64,000 nt of DNA from Hydractinia symbiolongicarpus (lineage: Eukaryota > Cnidaria > Hydrozoa > Anthoathecata > Hydractiniidae), in the NCBI RefSeq assembly GCF_029227915.1, contig NC_079887.1, positions 11,408,001 through 11,472,000 on the forward strand, in the 5' to 3' direction. Shown here piece by piece: positions 33,801 through 45,234 of the stretch. Positions within the stretch are counted from its first letter, which is position 1, and every line of letters starts with the position of its first letter. Made by a program: the position numbers and the translations under genes. Below the pieces are notes generated by a model. It did no database searches. It saw only the letters and a list, made by a program, of their open reading frames with translations, and was not told the DNA's origin.

Positions 33801-34422
33801 TTCTGTTTTAAATCATTTTTACAGTTTTCCTATCTTGTTTATGTTTGTACCGTTTTCACAGGATAGCAACACGTTTTACCGCTAATTTAAATACGGTAAT
33901 ATTTGCGAATTCGTTCGCGATTTATCTTCTCATGAAAGGAGTGGTCAACATTTTCTGTTTTCTTTAAGATGGATGAGTGGAAAGTGGTAAGTGGTCATAA
34001 AGATGGCAATGTTTGCTTGTGGGATCGATCAAATGATGCTTTGTGTTGGCAGACGACACTTAAGCATCCTGTGCAGTTGTGTCGCTTCAATGAAAACTTT
34101 TTAACGATTGTGAATATTCCAACAGATAAATTTCCTCAAAATTCAAACTGGTTTGCCGATGATCTTATTCAACACAGACGGTACAGAGGTAATGTATAAA
34201 CCTACAGGGCTTCAAACAGGCCTTTTTTAAAAATCATCCCAATATATCTGACATTTTGACTAAAAAGCCCTACTTCAAAATTTTGTGTCAAGGTTTGTTC
34301 CATAATTGATATTTAAAAAATTTTCGTTTATTCAACTTTCTTTTTAATTCCGATAAATTTACTTCTTGTCCTCCCGTTTTCTTTAGTATAAGATAGGTTA
34401 CTCTCGTGTTTATGTTACGTGA
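27882..34422 (+). CDS. FBXW8: F-box/WD-repeat protein 8 (FBXW8)
   Basis: Seven exons join in phase to 647 residues: 27882-28716, 29400-29603, 29937-30175, 30499-30711, 33265-33471, 33969-34188 and 34397-34422. The N-terminus FRAEWVAEI resembles FBXW8's FRRRWQEEL. The F-box (about 183-228) reads IPFFDLELPKEIAVRIFQYL...SKWKLIAEDDLIW. Beta-propeller exons follow, e.g. INGSVKLWDLSS, KIRIYDLKTEK and MDEWKVVSGHKDGNVCLWDR, then HRRYRG as in FBXW8's HRRHRG. FBXW8 is the substrate adaptor of CUL7-type ligases in vertebrates. The last exon (YSRVYVT, TGA) is short and lacks about 35 C-terminal residues of the human protein; otherwise translation would run into the intron and stop at 34197-34199. AATAAA at 34524-34529 supports an end here. 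Exon 1 can also read on into intron 1 to a stop at 28919, giving a possible F-box-only form. Confidence 0.9.
27975..28166 (+). repeat. In-frame 96-bp tandem duplication in FBXW8 exon 1
   Basis: Two 96-base units (27975-28070 and 28071-28166) are nearly identical at DNA level. They encode 32-residue repeats (about residues 32-63 and 64-95) beginning ADVKV and containing NVTDSDIH and ASSNCSELQ. It is a recent duplication that keeps the frame in the variable N-terminal region. Confidence 0.9.
31201..32766 (+). repeat. Repeat element with nine-unit 129-130 bp minisatellite in FBXW8 intron 4
   Basis: GATGTCACCATCATGTTCAG recurs at about 31502, 31632, 31761, 31890, 32020, 32150, 32279, 32409 and 32539, a spacing of 129-130. 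Unique flanks lie on each side: left AGCCCTGGGGGC...AATTTCCGCTCGC, right ...ACGCCTTCGGGCGCGGAAATTTA. The outer ends contain AATTTCCGC in inverted orientation. The same structure with about two units occurs inverted at 57739-58317, so this is a mobile family whose inner array changes in number. Open frames through the array on the minus strand reflect the period being near a multiple of 3 and are not called as genes. Confidence 0.85.
33545..33620. repeat. Palindromic ATATGAAGTCAT cluster in FBXW8 intron 5
   Basis: It contains a perfect hairpin CTACTGATATGA-AG-TCATATCAGTAG and two more copies of ATATGAAGTCAT within 75 bases. It could be a degraded MITE or an expanding palindrome. No function inferred. 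Confidence 0.6.
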
Positions 34423-34799
34423 AGTATGAAATTTCGTGTTATAACTACATGGTACCTTATACTAGCAACTTGTTTTTGTTTGCCTTACATTGCAACGTGT
34501 TTTTGTTACTTTCTAATTTACGAAATAAAGATGATAGGTATATAATCGCACGTTTACTCGTGCAATTAGGAAATAATCGAACGAGTATTTTTTTTTGCTT
34601 TTAATTTTCTGATTCCGTTAGGACGAGGATAAATTTAAAAAGCAAAAAATTGTGAGTTCGATTATTTCCAATTGCACGAGTAAACGTTCGATTACGAGCT
34701 AATCACGCAATGAACTATTTTTGTAAGAGTAGCACAGGATATCAATTTCAATGTTTTGATTTTTTTATTACCCGATTTATAATTAGTTCGATTCATTGT
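34423..34799. other. FBXW8 3' region
   Basis: Probable 3' UTR with AATAAA at 34524-34529, then AT-rich sequence up to the hAT-like element. Nothing else seen. Confidence 0.5.
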
Positions 34800-37530
34800 C
34801 AGGGTGGCCACTCGTCCTTGAATGTTCTTGAATGTTCTTGAATTTTATTTGGTCTTGAATTGTTCTTGAAATAGTATGTTTTTCCACCCTTAGTTCTTGA
34901 ATGTTCTTGAGTTTTTACAATTCTATGAAGAATCTTTAGAATAGTAAAAAAATGTCTAATAAAAAAAGTACCAGAATGCATGGGAAAAGTATTTTTAATG
35001 AAATTTGGTTGAGCGATGAACAGTTTAAAATATGATTGAAAAGGGGACCAGATAAACACAAAGCATTATGTGGACTTGTAACACAGTGATAGACATAACT
35101 GTGATGGGAAAAAGTGCTTTAGCATCGCATTCTAAGGGCAGCAAGCATCAATTGAATGTGAAAAAATATGGTCCAGTTTCTGGTCTGTTCTTCAAAAGTA
35201 ACCCTCCGAAGCCATCATCAAGCAAAGACGCCTCCCTGCCACTAACAAGATTGATTTAATGATGAGTACATTAGCATTTTCTCATGCTGAAATTCATTGG
35301 GCTCTGAAAGTACTAACATCACGTCATTCATTGCGTTCTTGCTTGAATTTGAACCAGCTATTTTGTGTGATGTTTCCTGACAGTGACATAGCAAAAACGA
35401 AATGTGCGTACTACATCGTACATAAGTTAGCCCCATACTGAAATCTTGCTCCAAGAAATTAAAAATTCGCCAACCTTGGACGGACCAATCACTAATTGTA
35501 AAGTTTATTAAAATTTAAAATCGCATCGTACTATAAAAAGAATATCCCCAAATTATTGATGTTGGTTCGTGTGGATTACACTGGTGCACAGAACCTTTCA
35601 GACTATCGTTAAAGCAACTAGCTGAAAATTGGAAAAGGTTTTAAAGGTCATGTGGGAGCTGTTCAAGGATTTCCCAGCTCCAAGAGATCTATATATTCAG
35701 TTAAGCAAATCAGATGTTTTTTCCAATAATGTTTATCCAGACAAGCTGGGCTGAGGATAAACCTGTTTCTATCCGAGCAAAGGAAGTTTGGGAAAATGTT
35801 GTGAATGTGAAAGCTTTATCAAACCTTATGCAAATCAAAACAACCAAACAAAAACAGTTCGTATGACATCTGGTCACCCACCACACTGACATGTTTATGC
35901 AAGTAAAGTTACAATTCTTTGTTGATGTAGCCAGCATGATGTCTTCGTATCTGAAGCAATTCCAGACGGATAATCCAATGATGCCATTTGTTTCGGAAAT
36001 ATTAGAAGATATTATCCGTCGGTTAATGAAGATTTTCATTCGGAAAACCGTTATTGATGAAGCTGATTTAGCTTATTCTTTTATTAAAATTGATTTGCAA
36101 AAACGAGAGAATCATTTACCACCGGAATAAGTCAAGTTACCAACTGCCACCAAAACCTTGCTTTCGTCCCTTCAAGCCAGTTTGACAAAGAAGTTAAAGT
36201 TTAAAGGAGAATGTGCTGCACTTATTAAAGGTATTTTTGAAAAGCTACAAGAACGATCGCCATTGAAACACCTTTTTGTTCGATCTTTGTCTAGTCTTGT
36301 TCCAAAGAATATGATTGAAAGTAAAAACTCTCTACTTAAGTTTGAAAAGCTAAGACTCATAAAGATAGGTTTCTTGGCTTTAGCCTTTCTGGTAATTGTT
36401 TGGGTCATTTTTACGGCGAGTATTTAAACGGTTCTGATAAATACAAAGATTTATTGAAAGTCAGGGTAATGGTCTTCAATATTGCACATGGATGAAGCCA
36501 GATCGAGAGAGGATTCAGCAGCAACAAAGAAGTCACTATCGAAAATCTTAAAAACAAGTTACTATGTGCTCAACTGTTGGTATATGACGCCTTAAAGTGT
36601 TGCAAGAAAGATGTGCATGATATTAAAATCACTGCCAAAATGGTTACATCATGTAAAACAGCCCGTTCTAGGTATGTATTTGCGAGAAAGCAAGTGATAA
36701 TAGCATTAGAGATTAATGTGTAAAACGCAAACAAATGAAGGTAGATACATGTATTTGATCATTAAACAAAGATATGAACAACTGCCTTGACGAGGGTGAG
36801 GTTAGCCATGACATTGCTATGTTTCTGAAACCAAATCCATTTAAAAAGCCATTAGAGAGAAAAAAAGTGACAATGATCGATTTAGATGAGGCTATTAAAA
36901 ACTGGAGGAAGATCTCAAAAATTAATAACCTACATATTACTCGTAGTTTGTTGACATTAATTTTTTTCAAGATATATGGATTATTTATTAGCTTCATACT
37001 AGCGTCATTTTGTCTGGTTCATTTTCTAATTTGAAGATCTTCTTATACAATACAATATATGTTCTATTTTTAATTGGAAAGTAAAGTTTTATAAAACACA
37101 AGAAATAGAATCCTTTGGACCGTTTCCATAATACTGGATAAATTTTAAAAACAGGAAGAGAGGAACACTATTTATTGAAATTTGATATTTTGTGACTTTC
37201 ATATTCTGTTATTTTTAGTTATACACTTTTGTTGCTATTTAATTCTAGCATTCTGATAAGTATCTTCAAACTTGTACACAAAGTAGCTACGTACTCCTAA
37301 AAGAACGATTTCTGGAACGATATCAACATTATTATCAAGATTTCTACATGTCTACACTCTTTTATTTTGTTCAAAATATCACGAATATGCTATATTGATG
37401 TATAAAGTCCGTGATATTAGCTTTTTTTAAAGTTGTTATTAATTATTTTTGGCCTTAAAAACCAATATTTTGTTCTTGAAATGTTCTTGAATAGTTCTTG
37501 GATTTTTTTTAATTTTGAGTGGCCACCCTG
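34800..37530 (+). mobile_element. Inactive hAT-like DNA transposon with broken transposase-like gene
   Basis: The ends are CAGGGTGGCCACTC in exact inverted orientation (left at 34800, right ending 37530). The flanking direct repeat is ATTGT (34795-34799 and 37531-37535), 5 bp rather than the usual 8 for hAT. GTTCTTGAAT-type direct repeats cluster just inside both ends. The interior encodes broken pieces on the + strand: a BED-like finger (MGKSALASHSKGSKHQ near 35103), AEIHWALKVL...RHSLRSC (near 35288), PVKLQFFVDVASMMSSYLKQ-type text (near 35900), FIKIDLQKRENH (near 36080) and DEGEVSHDIAMFLKPNPFKK (near 36785). Several stops and frame changes separate them. CAGGG ends plus BED-like finger point to hAT, but no hAT dimerisation domain was recognised. 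Confidence 0.7.
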
Positions 37531-37535
37531 ATTGT

Positions 37536-37898
37536 GAAGATATCTTTTTTTGACTTTTTATAAAACGCGAGAAAATAAATATTTATGGGTATGAATCCAA
37601 AAGCAACAGTAATTATTTTGAACGACAAGTAAATATATACAACAGTAAAAATATAATTTTATCACAACACAAAATTAAACTATAGAATATGTTTACTTCG
37701 CACTTCCTCTCAGGAAGAATAAATGATCAGTCTTTTTTCCTTTTTATATTATTTAAAATCAAATTAAATAATATTAATATATTATCTACAAAATAAAAGT
37801 TTTTTGAGCACGCGAAGAAACAAACTTAAATAGTTTACGCAAGTGGTTAACGAGAAAACTTTCAAACCTGTCTTAATAAGTTATTATATTATAATACA
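37536..37898. other. AT-rich spacer, nothing recognised
   Basis: No coding frame or repeat signature beyond simple AT-rich sequence between the hAT-like element and the tandem repeat block. Confidence 0.5.
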
Positions 37899-40676
37899 AC
37901 TAGTCGATAAGGCCCGTGGAAAAATCCACTTAGGCAAAATACGATGGAAAAATAGGTTATTTTAGATTTTTTGCTGACGTCAGCAGTGCAGTGCAGATAA
38001 AAAAACATTGCGAAATTTAGTTTATTTTTTGTCTGTTATGTGTAGAGATTGAAACGCTGGTCAAGAAAATATGACCATGTGCTTTTGATAGACGGTTGAT
38101 AAGGTTTAAAAATTTTGCTGACTTCAGTAATGGCCCGTCAAAACGCCTAAATTTATTTTAGAAGTTTGCATACCTGTTGCCTTTATCGTATAGATCCTGA
38201 AACACTGATTAAGAAAATATATAGGATTATATACTTTTGATAAACGGTTGTAAAGATATTAGGGTTTGAAGGTTTTTTGATGACGTCACCAACCCGACCA
38301 TTCCGAAACGGATTTGGTAGCCCAGGTTTGGAAAACTTACCCAAATTGGTCCCATGTGGTCCCTAGTTACCCACTTAATTAAAAAATCATTGACGTCACC
38401 ACCTCGTTTCCAAGTTATTTGGCCTCACAGTTTTAAATGCACTGTAGTGGCTTAATTAATTTACTATAGGATATTGATGTTAAAGTAGTGTTATTGACGT
38501 CGCGCCGTAACGTCATAAAATTTAACATTTGAGACATACTTTTTCGGCAACTTCAAAAGAAAATGAACACATCCACTCTGACCGTCACATACACTTCGTA
38601 TTATTATATAAGACTAGTCGATAAAACCCGTGAAAAAATCCACTTAGACAGAATAACAGTAAAAAAGAACCATTATTTAAATTTTGATGACGTCAGCATT
38701 GATCTGTCAACAACAAAATATTTTTTCATGGAAATTTGTTTTCACGTTGCCTCTATTGTGTAGAGCGTAAACTGCTGATCAAGACAACGTATATGATCAT
38801 GTGGTTTTAATAAGCAATTAATGAGATAAAAGGGTTTAAAATGTTTGCTGACGGCAGCAATGGCCTGTCAAAACCCCCAAAAAATTTTTTAGAAATTTGT
38901 ATACCTGTTGCCTTCATCGTATAGATCTTGAAGCAATGATCAAGGAAATATATAGGATCATGTACTTTTGAGAAACGGTTGCAGAGATATTAGGGTTTAA
39001 AGATTTTTTGATGACGTCATCAACCCGTCCATCCCGAAACAGATTTTGGGACCCAGGTTTGGAAAACTTACCCAAATTGGTCCCAGGTGGTCCCTAGTTA
39101 CCTACGCAGGAGATGACGTCAGTTATTTCCACCCGTTTCCAAGTTATTTAGCCTTAAATTTAAAAGTGCAATGCAATGGCTTCACTAATCTTAATTAACT
39201 TTCCTTTGACGTCAATACTATTTTAACGTCAAAGTTTGGTAAATTACAGAACAATTTTATAGGCGATGTTTTAAAGAATTTGTTAAAGAAAATTGTGAAG
39301 AATATAATCCACTTTGCAAAAGTCACAGACAGACAGACAGACAGAACTGGCGTATTATTATATAGATTTTAGATTTTTTGCTGACGTCAGCAGTGCAGGT
39401 ACAAAAAAAATTGGCGAAGTTTAGTTTATTCGTTGCCTGTAATGTGTAGAGGTTAAAACGCTGATCAAAATAATGTATAGGATCATGTTTTCGACAAACG
39501 CCTAAGGAGATATAAGGTTTTAAAAATTTTGCTGACGTCAGCAATGAACCGTCAAAACCCAAAATTTTTTTTAAGAAATTCGTATACCTGTTGCCTTCAT
39601 CGTATAGATCTTGAAGCACTGATTAAGAAAATGTATAGGATCATGTACTTTTGGTAAACGGTTGCAGAGATATTAGGATTTGAAGATTTTTGATGACGTA
39701 ATTAACCCGTCCATTCCGAAACGGATTCGGGGACCCAGGTTTGGGAAAATTACCCAAATTGGTCCTAGGTGGTCCCTAGTTACCCACGCGGTGAAAAATC
39801 ATTGACGTCACCACCTCGTTTCCAAGTTATTTGCCCTCAAAGTTTTAGATGCACTGTAATGGCTTCATTATTTTAATATAGGATATTGACGTTAAAGTAG
39901 TATTATTGACGTCACAGACACACGGAACTGGCGTATTATTATATAGACTAGTCGATAAGGCCCCCGTGGAAAAATCCACTTAGGCAGAAGGACAATGGAA
40001 AAATAGGTTGTTTTAGATTTTTTGCTGACGTCAGCAGTGCAATTACAAAAATTTTTGGCGAAATTTAATTTATTCGTTGCCTGTAGTGTGCAGAGGTTTA
40101 AGCGCTGACCAAGAAAATGTATATGATCATGTCTTTTTGATAAGCGTTTAATGAGATATAAGGGTTTTAAAATTTTGCTGACGTCAGCAATGGCCAGTCA
40201 ACCGCCCCAAAATTTTTTTTTAGAAATTTGTATACCTGCTGCCTTCATTGTATAGGTCTTGAAACGCTGATCAAGATAATGTATAGGATCGCGTGTTTTT
40301 GACAAACGGTTGCAGAGATATTAGGGTTGAAGGTTTTTTGGTGACGTCATCAACCCGTCTATTCCGAAACGGATTCGGGGACCCAGGTTTGGGAAACTTA
40401 CCCAAATTGGTCCCAGGTGGTTTCTAGTTACCTACGCAGGAGAAGACGTCAGTTATTTCCACCCGTTTCCAAGTTATTTAGCCTCAAATTTAAAAGTGCA
40501 ATGCAATGGCTTCACTAATTTTAATATACTTTCGTTTGACGTCAATATTACTTTAACGTCAAAGTTTGGTAATTTACAGAACAAATTTATAGACGATGTT
40601 TTATAGACTTAATCAAAGAAGGTTTATCCACTTTGCAAAAGTCACAGACAGACAGAACTGGCGTATTATTATATAG
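37899..40676 (+). repeat. Head-to-tail array of four ~0.6-0.75 kb repeat units rich in TGACGTCA
   Basis: Units begin ACTAGTCGATAA(G/A)... CCCGTG(G/A)AAAAATCCACTTAG at about 37899, 38613 and 39949. A head-truncated unit starts near 39366. Each ends near GGCGTATTATTATATAGA, three with GACAGACAGA before it. Internal landmarks repeat in order: TTTGCTGACGTCAGCA, GCACTGATCAAGAAAATGTA, GATAAACGGTTG, ACCCAGGTTTGGGAAA, TCCCAGGTGGTCCCTAGTTA. No coding potential was seen. At least a dozen TGACGTCA octamers are present. Related pieces lie at 10736-11075 and 54456-54610. Confidence 0.85.
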
Positions 40677-40894
40677 ATAATAAAATAAATAGATAAATTA
40701 ATCTAAAAGAACAAAATAGAGAAAACTGGGTTAAGCACAGATTAGTGACATACAAAAAATTAAAAGGTGTTTGGAGGTCCGAACATGGATAAAAAAATAA
40801 TAAAAAATCATTGCAAGGACAAACATTTTGCAAGAGATTTATCTTTAAAATACTTTTTTTGCCTCTCTAATAAAACATTTAAAATCTTCACAAG

Positions 40895-41170
40895 TTATTC
40901 TTTTGAAAGATCATTGAAACTTGATGCTGGGTCAATAAATTTGTTTTTTTCACCACGCTCTAGTTTCATTACGTTGTCAGCTCGTAAACTCCTACGTTCT
41001 TTTTTTATTTGCAAAGGTAAATAACTCAGCCAGTTTTTGTCATGTATTGCATGATGCGCAAGTTTCACAGTAGCAAAGTCGATATTTTCTTTCACCGGTT
41101 CAAATACTTTTGACAGGATGGGCAAGATTGAGATGGGTCGATAATCGGATATGTTGACTGGATTTTGAAT
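40895..41170 (-). pseudogene. Non-LTR retrotransposon reverse-transcriptase remnant with internal deletion
   Basis: On the minus strand, near 41165-41110, the frame reads ISDYRPISILPILSKVFE, the first conserved RT block of CR1/Jockey-type elements. It passes straight to VKLAHHAIHDKNWLSYLPLQ and RSLRADNVMKLERGEKN...ASSFNDL, which look like the C-terminal tail after the RT domain. The catalytic core (FADD-type block) is missing, so this is a deleted copy. Confidence 0.65.
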
Positions 41171-41560
41171 TCTAAGTTAGTTCGGATTAGTTAAAATTCT
41201 ACAGTGCAATTAAGAAATAATTGCACTCTGCACAGTGCAATTACGGTATAATTTGCACCGTAGAAGAAGCGCCAAACAAGAAAAAATAGGTCATCGTGTG
41301 ATTAATGCTGATATTTCGTGCAGAAAAGTTTACTGAATTAAATTTTTTGTTTTTAATTTTTACAAGCAACAATGAAGTTAATACACAAATTTATAATAAC
41401 TAATTTATTCTGCAATGTTTTTCACCACCTCGGGCTACCCTATAAGTCCCTTACGTATATCATTGTCTCCCCCTCCTGTAATTTTGAAATTATTTTAAGA
41501 AAATTACCTTAACTTTCTTAATTTACGAATAAAAATTGTCTTTTTTTTTTTTACTTTTAA
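41171..41560. other. Spacer with short inverted GTGCAATT motifs
   Basis: CAGTGCAATT / AATTGCAC pairs occur several times between 41199 and 41256, forming small palindromes. No gene seen. Confidence 0.4.
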
Positions 41561-42111
41561 TTAAATTCCTCGCTGCAACATAAAGTTGATAAAAAAATTT
41601 ACAACTTTCAAACCCGCTATTTGCACATGTCGTGCAATAATGCGACCATCAGTAACTACTGTTTTATCTGTGTGGTTGTTGTTTACAGGTCCTACATTGA
41701 TACCAGGATTGTAAATATTTCTGACGTAATCAACCTGTAAAATTATAATTGTTAATAAAATACTAAAAAAGTCTTCATTACCACTGATGATGAAAACGTT
41801 TTCCCTGTTGTAAAGAACAAATTTTATTTTAGGAAGTATTCGAGTTATGGACTTTACAAAAGACACATTCAATTTCACCGTTCCTCACGAATGTCGAGCG
41901 GAGTATAACAATATAACTGGTTATGATTACAACATTCAACTGATCGCTCCCTACGATGATGTTGCAGCGCTGAACTTACCGAAATTGTAGGACATTGTCG
42001 GTGAACATCAACCAAGTTAGATCGTAATGCACGACTGGACAATAAGCTAGCCAAACACGCAGTTGAATCCGCCCGAAATAAGACCAGTTTTCGCCTTTTT
42101 TGGTTATTCAA
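41561..42111 (-). CDS. Possible two-exon gene fragment of uncertain identity, perhaps DJ-1/PfpI-like
   Basis: Two minus-strand exons join in phase: an upstream one ending at 41980 (GTAAGTTC donor) with SRALRSNLVDVHRQCPTIS, and 41734-41561 with VDYVRNIYNPGINVGPVNNN and HTDKTVVTDGRIIARHVQIAG, ending TAA. The last segment faintly recalls the C-terminal strand-loop of DJ-1/PfpI proteins (VVxDGxxITxRH), but this is weak. The 5' end is not found: the upstream exon opens with TTG, not ATG. It could be a pseudogene. Confidence 0.35.
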
Positions 42112-43483
42112 AGGTAAAAACTAAGGCTTATGCGTCGTTTTGATTTGCCAAAACAGTGAGAACCATAGTATGTTATTCCCTGCTACGATCCAATTTCAGC
42201 TGTATTAGCTCCTTGTGCAAGGTAGAAGACAAAAAACTAGAAGTTCCAGTGATCCTGATAGTTCTGGAGAATTCCAAAATACTGTTTATATTATTAATTT
42301 ATTACTGCTATTTTTATCGCCATATTGTATTGCACTTTAATTTTGATAATGACTACTACTACTACCATAATGCATTGCTGGAAAAAGAATCACGGGAACA
42401 GTAGCATAATAAATTCACTTAGAGGGTAGCTAATTTTCTAAACAAGCAAAGTTAATATTTTTTTTCGTTAGTTCTTTCCTCCAAGGTTAGTGTTTTACAT
42501 CACTGTTCACATCTTTACAGAATGTCAAAAAAAAAACCTTTTATAATGACTTGAAATGCACTCTACTTGTGAAAATTGGATAAAATTAAATGTAGATTTT
42601 TTGGATATGTGTTTACTAAAAAGATAATTAAAAGGCTCTTCACCCGAACAGAGGATCAAATCACGAAATTTTTTTCCTTAAGTGCAAAACAAAACTAATT
42701 TATGCATGATTTTACAAAAGGCTTTGTTTAATTGTTTAATTTAAATTTTTATTTCACAAGTCATGGGTTATTAACGAGATTGTTCCCTCAATACCATTTT
42801 TTGTTAATGATTTTCAGGTTTGCCTTTTCAGTTTCTAATAGACCAATTATCAATGAAGGACCTGGGGAAGAGGAGAGGCTAGTGTGTTTAAAGCTTTATT
42901 TAAAATACGGAATGTGTGCAAACACAACAACTGCTCCCGCCTAAGATATTAATCCTATTCTCTTGCTGAGCGTTAAGCAGAAAGGATCGATTCACACTTA
43001 TATAATCTCTGGCATAGCTCGAACAAATATAGTTTAATTTGTCAAAGCTAGACTACCTGATCTGGAACAGGCGGTTTCATCAGGTCATCAAAAAGCCTTT
43101 CAATCCTTATATCTCTTTGACCGTTTGTCATGATTTTGATCATAAACAAAAATGTACATGGGCATGATGTTGCTGAAGTCAGCGAAATGTTATTTTTAAT
43201 ACTTTGACATAGTGCTGCACAAGAAATATTTATAAATCTCAGATTAACATTTCACAACAGAACTTATTAAAATAAAGTCTACAGAGTTTGTCTCAGATTA
43301 TCCTTCTTAATTTCATTTTGTTTCTACTGTTATAATCTCCTTTGCTTTTGCAGGAAATTGTAGAAATAAGACTTCTGTGTTTTTCTTTGGTTAAATTATT
43401 GCCGCTTTCGTTAACATTCAAGGTGTGACGTCATATTCGAAGCAATTTTTTTCAACTGCATAATTTATTCCACGCCGACTGTT
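42112..43483. other. Intergenic region, no gene recognised
   Basis: AT-rich. A diverged piece of the TGACGTCA repeat family may lie near 43085-43180 (CTTATATCTCTTTGACCGTTTG). A short frame at 42732-42944 has no supporting splice structure. Confidence 0.4.
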
Positions 43484-43628
43484 GTTTTCAATATGAAATC
43501 AAAAATTTAACTTGTCAGTAGTTTTGAACGGCTAAGAGAAGAACTATTCCAAGTTTTGTTTTCAATATGAAATCAAAAATTTAACTTGTCAGTAGATTTT
43601 GAACGGCTAAGAGAAGAACTATTCCAAG
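43484..43628. repeat. Tandem duplication (74-bp period) of the Ras-like gene's 3' end
   Basis: 43484-43557 repeats almost exactly as 43558-43628. The copy at 43558 includes the true stop codon (43573-43575) and the last codons of the Ras-like gene. The other copy lies downstream in the 3' UTR with one base missing. Confidence 0.85.
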
Positions 43629-45234
43629 ATTTTAGGATTTTGCGTAAGATCACAGGACTCTTGTGAGCAAGATGTTTCTTCTCTTTCGGAGGTAACTGAA
43701 GAGATCTTGATCTTCTTCTTCCTTCAAAGTCATCAGGTGGCGGTCCTTCTAATAATATTACAGAGCTACTTTTCAAGTCATATAAAAGTTTTTCGTGAAT
43801 TAGTTTCACTAAAACTGTGAACATTCTGTCTACGCCTTCTCTATCAGTTAAAGCAGATAGTTCAAAGTACTTGCAGTTTTGTTTCTTGGCGAGATATTCG
43901 CCATCAGAACGCATCACATTTCTGTAGTGCCATAGATCTGATTTATTAGCTACGATAGCCACGCAAGGTAGATTGCTGCTGGTTATGACGTTAATATGTA
44001 AACACAATTCTTTTGCTCTTCGGAAGCTTTTTACGTCATTGATAGCATATACGATAATGATACCATCAGCATCAACGATGCAACTTGATATGTTCTGTAA
44101 AATATCACAATATATATCTTTATGTGATGAAGCCTTATTTTCGCAAATGAATCGTTTTAAGATTTTTGCGAATACTTATTTTCATGAATCTAATAATTAT
44201 TCGCAATTTGAGGCATAGAGGCTAGCCATTATTTCTTTTAAAAAATAAAAATGGAAAAACTAGAGAAGAAACAATGAAAAAATCCTTTCGTTTTGCCAAA
44301 TCTTTTTAAAGCTAATATTAGCGAATATATAATTTATTTCTAGTAATTTCACAAAGATTTATTTTCGCGAATTTTACTCATACGTAAAATTCGTGAAAAA
44401 AATTACCTGAAGGTACACGTTTTTTCCTTTTATAAGAATGTGCTTTGTAAGAATATCAGGCTGGGATTTTAGGGTGTAAAAACAATAGGTTTATTGTTTA
44501 AACAGATCAATACAGAGTTTTGGTTTTATAAAAAAGTATTTAGATGAGAATGCCTAGAGTAAATAAAATGGAAATTTACTTACACTTTTAGATGTGTCTA
44601 AGATTTTGATTTTCACATCTCCAGACGCCATGTTTAATGTGTGTGGATACACCAAGTCTTCTCCCGTGACATATTCATGAATAAATTTCCCAGTAAGAAA
44701 GCGCACCGTCAATGCTGCCGATAAAGATGACAAAATAATAACATATCTCATACCAATATGATTGGGTTCTAATTGGTTTAAAGTTTGAAATGAGAATTAC
44801 AATGAGAATTACACGAAATGGCAAACCGTAATAATTGTCGTGTTTACTTGAAGTTTTTCACTGCACATGCGTAATTAAACTGTACGCATGCGCGTTAACT
44901 TGTGAACATGCGCCATAGTTTCATTTTTGAGTAAATCGTGTGAATATTTGAAAAACGAAATAAAATCAACACCAAAATGACTTTCATTTTTCTGAAATAA
45001 CATAAAAACTACACAGACTGAACTAAGGTTACCATTTTGCGACTGAAATAATACTTCGTGTAAAGGGTGCCTAAGGCTCGCTTTAGGATTACATAATTAA
45101 AAATAATTAGACACCACAAAGCCCAAATTAGCAATTATAATTCTTATAACATACAAAACACACACACCTGTTTTTCCTGTGTTTTTATCACCTAAAACTA
45201 CAATTTTAAGTGTCTTCTTCAGTTGTCTCTCCAT
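43573..45234 (-). CDS. Atypical Ras-like small GTPase, RERG/RASL type
   Basis: Three minus-strand exons join in phase to 239 residues: 45234-45168, 44714-44584 and 44094-43573. The P-loop is GDKNTGKT (15-22). Then LTVRFLTGKFIHEY resembles RASL12/RERG (LTVKFLTKRFISEY). The switch II motif, normally DTAGQ, is DTSKS (62-66), lacking the glycine and catalytic glutamine. G4 is NKSD (116-119) and G5 is SAL (146-148). The C-terminus is basic and Ser-rich, ending KSTDKLNF with no CAAX box, as in RERG-like proteins. Loss of the DxxG glycine and Gln suggests poor or absent GTP hydrolysis. Membrane attachment by prenylation is not expected. The exact ortholog is uncertain. The stop lies in one copy of a 74-bp tandem duplication. 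Confidence 0.85.

Noticed and set aside
44860-44920. GCATGCGC motifs as a promoter of the Ras-like gene
   Set aside because: They lie within intron 1, downstream of the start codon at 45234; similar motifs are scattered elsewhere.
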